Source: Rosa chinensis
Lineage: Eukaryota; Streptophyta; Magnoliopsida; Rosales; Rosaceae
Direction of reading: 5' to 3'
DNA length: 64,000 nt
Assembly (NCBI RefSeq): GCF_002994745.2
Contig: NC_037092.1
Location: 20,919,001 to 20,983,000 of the forward strand
Part shown: one piece after another, positions 23,412 through 31,354 of the stretch
How positions within the stretch are numbered: position 1 is the stretch's first letter
Layout of the letters: every line of letters starts with the position of its first letter
Made by a program: the position numbers and the translations under genes
The notes under the pieces: generated by a model
Databases searched by the model: none
The model's input: only the letters and a program-made list of their open reading frames with translations
Told to the model about the DNA's origin: nothing

Positions 23412-24141
23412 TAGGTTTTGGTCGGGGTTTGTCGAGGGGGGGGAGAGAGAGAGAGAGATTTAGTTGGGTTTGTGGAAGAACAGATAGGGTTTGTTGAAGA
23501 GAGAGAGAAAGGTCGGGGTTTGGAGAAGAGGGAGAGCTTTGTCGAAGAACAGATACAGTCGGGATTGCCAGTGAATGCCCGAGTGTCGAGAGTTTATGTC
23601 GACAGTGTCGATATGTTTTGTTATTTTTTTGATCGAGTGCGTTGACTTGGACAAGTGCTACAAGGACTCACAAGGACAAGCCTAGCCTACTGCATCAGTT
23701 TTAAATTTGACTTCCCTCCGTAGGGAGAGAGAAAAATGATGGTGGGAAATCTACCTCCTTTCTATCAAACATACTAATCAGACCACAGTTTTATTATTTT
23801 TAGTCGTATGATTAATACATGGTGGGGGAAATTTGGATTTTGAGATAGGGTTTGGCACCACTAACATGGTGGGAAACTTGGCGCTCAATTTTTTTTAGTG
23901 TCACACAACAGTTTTTATCTTAAGCGCCTTCTGAACTAATTCTTAAGTCTCTATCAAACGACGGCTCTTACAAAAACGACGTATGGAAAAAAAAAATTTA
24001 ATCACACGACGGATAATTGCATAGCGTCGTCTGAGAGGTGTCGTCTGATTCAATTTTTGTAGTAGTGGAGGTTCAAATATCAAATTTGAAGGTACAACTA
24101 GAACCACCCTTAGGGTAAATGGTCAAAAACCCAAATAAAAA

Positions 24142-24397
24142 GTGAGCAAGCATATGATGCGTGAGACAAATGCTCTTTACTAATTGGCTATGCAATGATA
24201 TAACCAATACTAAAGCTCTAACTCCTTGTGAACAGTAACGTCCATATTGGTTTATTGTTTTACCCCTCTTTGTTGTTTTACTATGACTATACTATTTAAC
24301 ATTCAATAGTGAACAATAATATTTGTGTGATTTTACTATTTTGCCTCTCCTGCAAGATCCACCACCCACTACAAATATATGCACATAATTTTGGCCT
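24142..24397. other. Spacer between MULE A and MULE B
   Basis: A short AT-rich spacer with no recognised feature. Confidence 0.5.
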
Positions 24398-24643
24398 TAA
24401 TATATAGGGTCCTTGACCAATAACACTAAAATGAGTTAAAATTATCTCACTTACCCCAACAATAGATTTTTATTCCCACTAACCCAATTTAATATCAAAT
24501 GATCGTTTTGCCCTTAATTTAATTAACAAACTACGTCATGCCACTACTCTCTATCTCTCTCCTCCCTCCGACCCCCCCCTCTCTCTCTCTCTCTCTCTCC
24601 CCCTCCCCACCCCAACTCTGATCTATCTCCAACAGTGACAGAT

Positions 24644-24648
<5 letters not shown>

Positions 24649-24700
<52 letters not shown>
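24649..24700. repeat. (CT)n microsatellite
   Basis: A CT dinucleotide run of about 50 bases just upstream of the captured ARM fragment. It produces serine/leucine or Arg-Glu repeat ORFs that are artefacts. Confidence 0.95.
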
Positions 24701-24703
<3 letters not shown>

Positions 24704-24711
24704 CTCTCACG

Positions 24712-24970
24712 ATTTCGCTCTTGTCTTCCTCCGATCTCCAGATCCGGCAAGTTCCAAACGGCATCGTCTCAGTGCCGGCGGCTCGTGATTGCCTACGCTT
24801 CAGACAACTCCGACGATCTAATACGTCAGCTGGTCGGCGTCCTCGAGTCCGATTCGATTGAAGAGCAGAAGCAAGCGGCGATAGAGATCAGGCTCCTCAC
24901 CAAAAAGAAATTGAAGAACTGCCTCAAAATCACGGAATACGGAGTGATTCGGCCGTTGATTTCACTGGTC
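24712..24970 (+). pseudogene. Captured ARM-repeat (U-box PUB4-like) gene fragment
   Basis: The frame within 24635-25021 contains DNSDDLIRQLVGVLESDSIE, then EQKQAAIEIRLLTKKKLKN and GVIRPLISLV. This matches the first armadillo repeat of plant U-box/ARM proteins of the PUB4-like group (the usual text is DDLIRQLV.LES.SIDEQKQAAMEIRLLAKNKPEN). Homology stops where a hAT element inserted at 24978. Only one ARM repeat is present and there is no U-box, so it is a captured fragment inside MULE B. Confidence 0.85.
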
Positions 24971-24977
24971 TTCCTCC

Positions 24978-26510
24978 TAGGCCTGGGCGTCCGAACCAGA
25001 AAAATCAAGGACCCAACCTGAACAGATCAAAAAAGCCCGATTCGGTTTGGTTTTATATTGAAAAAAATCTGTTCAGTTCATGGACCGACCCGAACACAGT
25101 TTTTCAGTTCGGGTTAGGGCTTCATAATTTTTGAGACTGAAAGACCAAAGGAGACCGATTTCTCCTCTCATGCCACTTCCCATTATATGATTGGCTGGTA
25201 ATAAAAACATAAAATTATTATTAATAAACCCTAAAACACTAACACATTCTAGTGGCATACCCTAACCCATTTTCGCGAACCATTCAGCCTCCCTCTTAAA
25301 ACCATCTCAGCCTCTCTCTCGAAACTAATCCATGTTCTTCAGTTCTTCCCCAATTCATTCCCCATCTTTATCAAGCAATATTGAGATCAAGATCGAGAGA
25401 GAGAGAGAGACTGAGAGAGAGGTTGTCGTCGCTGCGTGAATCGAACTAAATCCGGAAATTCTCTCCCCTTGTCTTTGAATTGATTTGGGTGTCCATGTTT
25501 TGAGGTGTTCGAATTTGGGATTCGAGTGGTTGATTGGGACTTTGGGAGTGGACTAAGTGGCTGCGTCTTTACTCTGTAAGCCATTTGGAGGGTAGAGAAA
25601 ATAGAAGAAAGAGTCTGTAGTTGATCAAAAGAAGAAACATGGATGCTTTTCTCAGGATTCAGTTCTATGATTAGTTTGTTTTATTGAGTATTAACTGTTT
25701 TCGCTATTGACGGACCAGTTCAAAAGAAATGTCCATCCCAGGAAGCATTTGCTGTGATCAGAGAGCCTAGTTGTAGGCATTCGTCCCTTTGACTTTCAAC
25801 TCATAGGTACATTTATCCTTGGATTCTCTACATACTATCTCAATCTTGTTGAGTTCTTTTAGTTAATTAGTTCTGTTTGTTGGGTTTTGGTACAATTATT
25901 ATATACTTTTGTTTATGTTTGTTAGAATAGTAAAAGCTTGGTAAGATTGGAAAAGTTTGGTTAGATTAACATTTTTTTTTTCTGGAAATTTTGCTTGCCA
26001 GTTCATTCCTATATCGCAGTTCATGGCATCAACGGAAAATTCATCCCACAGTTCGTCATCCGATGAGTTGTTTAATGAGTTCATGAATTCATCCCACAGT
26101 TCATGGATAGTTGTTTAATGAGTTGGACAATGTAATTGTGATTTGTGACTTTGCATTGTAAACTTTTAATAAACCATCTCAGCCATTAAGGTTGTAGTGT
26201 TGTATGATCAGTTATGTTAATGAGTTTGTCAATTTGATATGCATCCCAGATTTTCAGGTACCAAAATGAGTGGCAAAACTGCCAGGAAGTCCAAAATTTC
26301 AGATGATTCTTTGAAAAAGTGGGAAAACAGTAAGCTCTGACTATCTGGATTTTGGGACCAAAAAATCTGAAAGATCGAACCGACCCAAATGGGATCGGTT
26401 TCTGTCAGTTTCTATTTTTGAAGAAGCCCAAACCGGCCCGAACCGACTACTTGGGTCTCAGTCTCGATCTTACCAAATTTTGGGCCCAACCCGAGCCGAG
26501 CCCAGGCCTA
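24978..26510. mobile_element. hAT element nested in MULE B, 8-bp TSD
   Basis: The ends TAGGCCTGGGC and GCCCAGGCCTA form an 11-bp perfect TIR. They are flanked by the 8-bp TSD CTTCCTCC (24970-24977 and 26511-26518). Subterminal GC-rich CCGAACC/GACC motifs are typical of hAT elements. No transposase ORF is present in its 1.5 kb, so it is non-autonomous. Its insertion postdates the capture of the ARM fragment, because it splits MULE B sequence. Confidence 0.9.
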
Positions 26511-26600
26511 CTTCCTCCATCTCCGCCGCACATTCGACGTTTGTGACTCCGACCTCCATAACTTCGATCTCCTCCCCAACGACATCCTTTGCTTCAGGTA
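26511..26600 (+). pseudogene. Second coding-like fragment in MULE B, unidentified
   Basis: Immediately after the hAT insertion a plus-strand frame reads FLHLRRTFDVCDSDLHNFDL, then LPNDILCF, ending before a GTAT donor-like site. GC content and codon pattern suggest captured exon sequence. The parent gene is not recognised. Confidence 0.35.
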
Positions 26601-27304
26601 TATCGTCCTCTTAACCACGTTGACGAGCTTCCTATCGTTGACAATAGAGTTGTGCACGCTTCCCGCCATGGGTCGAAACCCGACGAACAGAGGTAGGTTG
26701 TCGCGCCAGGTTCAGGATCTGCAACCGGAAAGAAGAGAGAAGAGGACCTGGGTGCCCAAATCTTTTTTTTTTTTTTTAAGTAATGGGACAGTAGGAAAGG
26801 AAAAAAATTTGTTTTGAATGTCTATTGGGGTGCAATAGACGTCTATTGGGGGGTAATAGACGTTTTGAATTAATGTAATCTCCTTATTTTTTTTCTGTAA
26901 TCAAAGTTTTATTTGTCTAAATTTATGGAGATTAGTTCCAATTCTGGCGACTGAAAGTCCTATTGGGGGCAATAGATGTCTATTGGGGGCAAAAAAACCT
27001 TTCCGGTGAGATTTTCAGCAAATTCCAGTGGGCGGCGGCCAGTGACCAGGCTCCGGCGAAGCTTCCTATGGTTTCTCTTTCTCTCTGGGGTGAGGGTAAA
27101 ATGGTATTAATTTTTTTTTTTTTAAATCTTAATGGGGTATTAAGGAAGACCTCCTTAGAGTGTTTTGGGTAAGAGAGAATTAAAAAAATTTAATGGAGTA
27201 AGTGGGAAAAAATCTCTAAAAATGGGGTAAATGAACAAAAACCCTAATATATAACTCACACACAATTCAAGTGGTGTGTTGGCAGTTTCTAGCTGTCTCT
27301 ATTT

Positions 27305-29252
27305 TTTTTTTTTTTTTTTTTTTGAGTTGAAAAGGTCAATCTTATTAAGCATTTCAGCAAGCAGTACAATAATGGCCTGCCCATAGGGCCGTCAGAAAAA
27401 ACCATTACACAGAGTACACTAAATAAGCACACCAAAAACAAATGTACCTCTAAGCACACCTACCTTTTAAACATGAAGCACAAAAACAAACAACAAACAA
27501 ACTCCGAATTTAAATAAAACTACCTACAAAGTCTCTTTATTACTTGTCGATTCCTTCCACTCATGCAGAAGATAAATTCACCTCACTTACCACAGTTGAG
27601 GTAATCACATCCCCAACTGGAAGCGAGTCTTCCTCTACCGCGGAGCTCACTTCCGCATCCACTTTGGAAACCTGCTCACCCTCAGGCTCCTTCATTGCAT
27701 CAAGTAAAGTCATCACCTTTTCAACTTGAACATTCTCTGCAGCTAACGACATCACTTCATCAACTAAAGAAGTTTTTCCTTTCACCGAAGAGGGCTCACT
27801 CACCTCCTCCTCTTCGAGTAGCTTGAGAAATCTCTTTCGTCCCTTAACTTTGACTCGAGCATCTTTCTCCACAGGAACTTTAGTCTTATTTTTTTAGCCC
27901 TTTGGATGACCTACCTTCTTCTTTTATGGCGAGATAATCAAGTGGTCATCGTTCTAAGGTAAGGCTAGGGACAGATCTCCAACCCCAGTCATAGCAGGAG
28001 CAGGTAAGGCGAGGAGCTTCTTACTCGGGCACACTAAAGAAAGGGCGGCACCACGCTTTTGGCCACAAATAATGCCATGAGCCTCCTGTATCTTGATAGT
28101 CTCGAATACTGGCCTCGTAAAGCCACCATCTTTGCATGTTTGGATGAATGGATCCCCAGGTGAGCTATGTAACATGCTACTGACGAAGCTACGCTTTGGT
28201 TCCACAGGTGGTCCTGGCTTCACCAATTTTTGTAGTAGACCAGCAGTCTTAAGGCCAGAATTGAGATGCTCCGAGAAGAAAGCTGCTTGACCACGGTGTT
28301 GTGTCGCATGCTCAACAACCTCTGGAGAAAGGAAACTCTTCTCCTCCTGTTGACCATGACCGACAGCCCTAACTTCAGAACTACGTCTTGCAGCCACTTG
28401 GGTGATACTAGATCGAACCATAGAAGGCCTTGCATCGGAGAAAAGAGTCAAACCGGCCATCGCATTCACAACTGCAACAGATTTGAGGGCTTCCTCCTCC
28501 TTGATAAATAACCGATCACACCCATCAGTCGGGTGTTCAAACAATCCACACTCGCGACACAGCCTACAGACTTTCTCATATTGAATTGTGACATCAACTT
28601 CGACAGAAGCAGAGAAAGAGGAGCTTCTGAAAACCCTAAATCTTCTCCTGGTATCAATGACTAACCGGATCCTCTGTTCCTCGTCCTTACGGTTCAAGGC
28701 CACCGTGTCAAGTCTCAAAACCCTACCAATGGCAGATCCTATCATAGAAAGAGAGAGTTGATTTGCGCAACGTAGGAGGGAGCCCTCGAACAGTGATCTA
28801 AAGCTCCAAAGAATGAAGCGGGATTGAATCTACATTAGCAATCCCATCATACAGAGCCAAGAGAAGCATGGTATTGCGGTAAAACCTCAGATCTCCGTGA
28901 AGATAACGATTGCGATCTTCCTCATGATCAAACTGGAAAACAAAGCGATTTCCAATCGCTCTGATTGACAAACCACCCTTCATTCGCCATATCATAGGCA
29001 TCGTACCAATGAAACCGGCCAGATTTGACCTTTTTGTGAGGAGTTGTCCCACTATATAATGGTGGTTGTCTTGCAGCGCCGCTTCCCCTGTCAACCCGAG
29101 ATCGACATGCGCATTATCATTGAGAGTGAAATCAGCCACTAGGCAAAATCAGCCGCTAGGCTGGAGATGGGATCCGACATGTTTGAAGGAAAAAGGTTTT
29201 TCGAAGAAAGGTCTTCGTAAACCCTAGCAGAGCACAGAGCGGCTAGGTTTTG
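27305..29252 (-). mobile_element. ORF1-only L1-type LINE, 18-bp TSD
   Basis: A poly(T) tract at 27305-27323 (the poly(A) tail on the minus strand) and the far end at 29252 are flanked by TTCTAGCTGTCTCTATTT (27287-27304) and TTCTAGTTGTCTCTATTT (29253-29270). The insert of about 1.95 kb holds an ORF1 remnant directly followed by a 3' UTR-like end. No endonuclease or reverse transcriptase region is present. It is either internally deleted or a member of a non-autonomous LINE family. Confidence 0.85.
27561..29139 (-). pseudogene. LINE ORF1 remnant (DUF4283 plus zinc knuckle)
   Basis: The first open segment (29139-28798) starts MADFTLNDNA and includes GNRFVFQFDHEEDRNRYLHG, typical of the DUF4283 RNA-binding region in plant LINE ORF1/gag proteins. 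After an in-frame TAG and a frameshift near 28750, the second segment (28745-27954) holds the zinc knuckle CRLCRECGLFEHPTDGC (C-x2-C-x4-H-x4-C). A third segment (27872-27561) follows two more stops and is acidic. Together they span a whole ORF1-like protein that is no longer translatable as one chain. Confidence 0.85.
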
Positions 29253-29270
29253 TTCTAGTTGTCTCTATTT

Positions 29271-29727
29271 AACAAACTCTAAAACTGTGGAGTATTTTCT
29301 CAAATTTATGATGTGTAATTCTTGAATTTTCAATACACCCCATCACGTGTGACATAACTACAAGCATTGAGAATCTGATCGTTACTCATTTACTACATAT
29401 TTTCGAATGCCCCAATCATCCCTTCAATATGTGGCCTTAGTCCTTCAAATTCAAACCCTTAGCTCTTAACACAATCAAAGAGAATATATAATCCACTCTA
29501 TAACATGTGAAGAACGTGAGGAAACGTTGTAACATCTACTAATTAGCATTCAACGCCCTACATTGATTTACTCTTATGTGGTGTAAGCATTCGAAACCCT
29601 TCACGATTATGTTCCTTTGCTAGAGTTTCTCGAATCCTATATATATCGTTACAGAAAGCCTTACTTCATAATTCGGATCCACACACCTGGTTTCGGGTCA
29701 TCGGTATTTTAAGGACAAAAAAAAAAA
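29271..29727. other. Spacer between LINE and MULE C, nothing recognised
   Basis: AT-rich sequence without a supported gene or TE boundary, ending in the A-run that flanks MULE C. Confidence 0.5.
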
Positions 29728-31209
29728 GGGATAATGACCATTTACACTATTTTAGAATTAAAATTGCCCACTTATCCAAACACTCTAAGAGATTGCCTAT
29801 TTACCCAAACACTCTAAGAGATCATTTCCCCAGTACCCAATTAATTATTTTTTTTATTCATTTTTATTTATTTTTGGGACATTTTTGCCCTCTCTTTCTT
29901 TGTCACTTAGAGAGAGAAGTCATCGGAGATCTTACCGGACACCGGTGACCAGTGGCCGGCCGCGGACTCCTGTGACTAGTGGCCGGAATTCGAAATTCGG
30001 CGACCGGTGTCCGGAATCCGGATACAGGACTGGTGACCGGATTCCGGCGTCTGAATTTATTGCCCCCTAATAATACCTAGTAATCATATTATTGCCCCCC
30101 AATAACAAGTTCATTGGGGATCAATACTTATTGAAAAATGAAGATGTTTTAAATTTTGAATGTTTTTGTAGGTTTATCCAAATAAATAATCTAATTATTG
30201 CTCCCCAATAATCTTATTATTGCCTCACAATAATCTTATTATTGCCAGCCAAATTATAATAAAAAAGGAAAAATGTCCTTTTTCTCAGTGAGTGACGAGT
30301 CTCACTCTATGGCTCTCTCACTTTTAATAGAGAAGGAGAGATTGAAATAAGCTTGTAGTCCTTCACATGGAGACACGTTATCCGGGTTCGCACATGTAAT
30401 TAATGTACTAGCTTTACTGACCAAATCATTCATTTGTGTCAATGCATCTATTGTACCCTCCTATAGGATATAACACATCCAGCTTCAGATTCCTATTACT
30501 TTCTGGTGACAACCCAAGAAGGAAACTCGTAATCCCTACAAAGTTAGCACTAAGAGCGACCACAGAAGCTGACCCCAAACCAACTAGGAGCCGCCGCTAG
30601 AACCTGGATGCCAGCAGTGCAAACTGCTCTGCCGGAGACCTCTCTACCTTGATCGTTACCACTTGCAAGGCCGCTTTCCGGTTGCTGGAGAATTATGGGT
30701 GTGGAGAGGTTCAGCGTGGTGGAGAAGCCGGCGTCCGATTGTGATTTCGGTTGGCTCAACGGGTTCCTATCCTACCCAAATTCCCACATTGGGACCAGCG
30801 CCTCCGGGAGCTTCCAGAACGAGGGTTTGGTGGCCGATACTAGTGCGAGCAGCAGCGACGCCGAGTTTGTGCTTTCGAGGGGCGAGTCTGGACGAGTCAA
30901 CTCGCCGGGACGATGTAGTTTTATCAGAAGCTTTGACGGTGGGCTTGAGGTCGATGAAGATTGTGCTTGGGACGTGCTTGCCGGCGCGGGTCTCGGAGAA
31001 GAAGGTGTTGTCGCTCGGCAACTGGCCGTTTGGCTGGAGAGAGAGAGAGAGAGAAATCGGTGAGGGGAGGGGGGAGAGAGAGATAGTGTAATTTATTAAC
31101 GAGAGCAATACTGTCGATAGATGTTAGATTGGATAAATGAGATTAAAAAAATCTTTAGTAGAGTAAATGATCAATTTTTAAGTTAAAATTGGGTAAGTGG
31201 TTATAGTCC
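29728..31209. mobile_element. Mutator-like element C with captured tubulin fragment
   Basis: The left end GGGATAATGACCATTTACAC and inward-read right end GGACTATAACCACTTACCC match the termini of MULEs A and B in layout (GACCATTTAC, then AAAATTG.CCACTTA). Both ends abut A-runs, which could hide a 9-bp TSD of all A. The interior holds CCCCCAATAA-type repeats also found in the sister copies, and a GC-rich segment with an alpha-tubulin fragment. Its right end is only about 145 bp from the start codon of the METTL25-like gene. Confidence 0.65.
30934..31037 (-). pseudogene. Captured alpha-tubulin fragment
   Basis: The minus strand reads [20 protein letters not shown] and continues [14 protein letters not shown]. 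This is the N-terminal region of alpha-tubulin around the loop after the first strand. About ten codons usually found between PSD and NTFFSE are missing. Sequence upstream and downstream is unrelated, so this is a small captured piece inside MULE C. The rest of the GC-rich block (30550-30930) is coding-like but unrecognised. Confidence 0.8.
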
Positions 31210-31303
31210 AAAAAAAAAAAAAAAAAAAAGATAAGATGAACATAGAATAGGGCGGTCCTTCCGGTCAGAAAGATACAGCGGTTAGAATTTTTCTCATTCA
31301 TAT

Positions 31304-31309
31304 TGGGCC
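31304..31309 (+). promoter_or_regulatory. Site II-like element (TGGGCC) upstream of METTL25-like gene
   Basis: TGGGCC lies 46 bases upstream of the start codon. This motif is common in promoters of plant housekeeping and ribosome-related genes. Function here is inferred from motif and position only. Confidence 0.35.
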
Positions 31310-31354
31310 AGTCGGTTCCTACTTCCTAGTGTTAGTAGTACTCAGGCTTGTGCA

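Larger units (their letters stand above)
19873..24067. mobile_element. CACTA (En/Spm) element carrying several gene fragments
   Basis: The left end CACTAGTACAAAAATTGAAT and inward-read right end CACTACTACAAAAATTGAAT begin with the diagnostic CACTA. They are flanked by a 3-bp TSD, GAG (19870-19872 and 24068-24070). Subterminal regions hold many GTCGTCTGA/TCAGACGAC and TGTCGACA motifs, as CACTA elements do. No transposase was recognised. The 4.2-kb interior instead holds minus-strand fragments of SGT1, RPT6 and a TMEM256-like gene, so it is a gene-capturing non-autonomous element. Confidence 0.9.
18621..24110. mobile_element. TIR element B nested in MULE A
   Basis: The left terminus AGGGTGATTCTAGTTGGACC is matched by the inward-read right terminus AGGGTGGTTCTAGTTGTACC. 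The match continues through CAAATTTGATATTTG for about 45 bp in total. TA flanks both ends (18619-18620 and 24111-24112). It interrupts the right arm of MULE A and is itself split by the CACTA element, leaving about 1.3 kb of its own sequence including a LINE fragment. Superfamily is not clear; a TA TSD fits Tc1/mariner, but the TIR is not one I recognise. Confidence 0.6.
16266..24132. mobile_element. Mutator-like element A, host of a nested TE stack
   Basis: The left end GGGGCATTGACC and the inward-read right end GGGTTTTTGACC are flanked by AAATAAAAG (16257-16265) and AAATAAAAA (24133-24141). That is an 8/9 match to a 9-bp Mutator TSD. Terminal sequence resembles MULEs B and C in this window (GACCA, then TTAAAATTATC..CACTTAC). 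The right third is displaced by later insertions: a TIR element from 18621 to 24110, with a CACTA element inside it. No transposase was recognised, so the element is non-autonomous. Confidence 0.75.
24407..27244. mobile_element. Mutator-like element B (Pack-MULE) with 9-bp TSD
   Basis: The ends GGGTCCTTGACC (left) and, read inward from the right, GGGTTTTTGTTC are flanked by a perfect 9-bp TSD, TAATATATA (24398-24406 and 27245-27253). Internal sequence near the right end, including TCTATTGGGGG and GGGGCAATAGA, matches the right part of MULE A around 18230-18290. It carries an ARM-repeat gene fragment and is split by a hAT element at 24978-26510. No transposase was recognised. Confidence 0.85.

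Noticed and set aside
24544..24750. Arg/Glu-rich minus-strand ORF
   Set aside because: It is translation of the complementary (GA)n tract.
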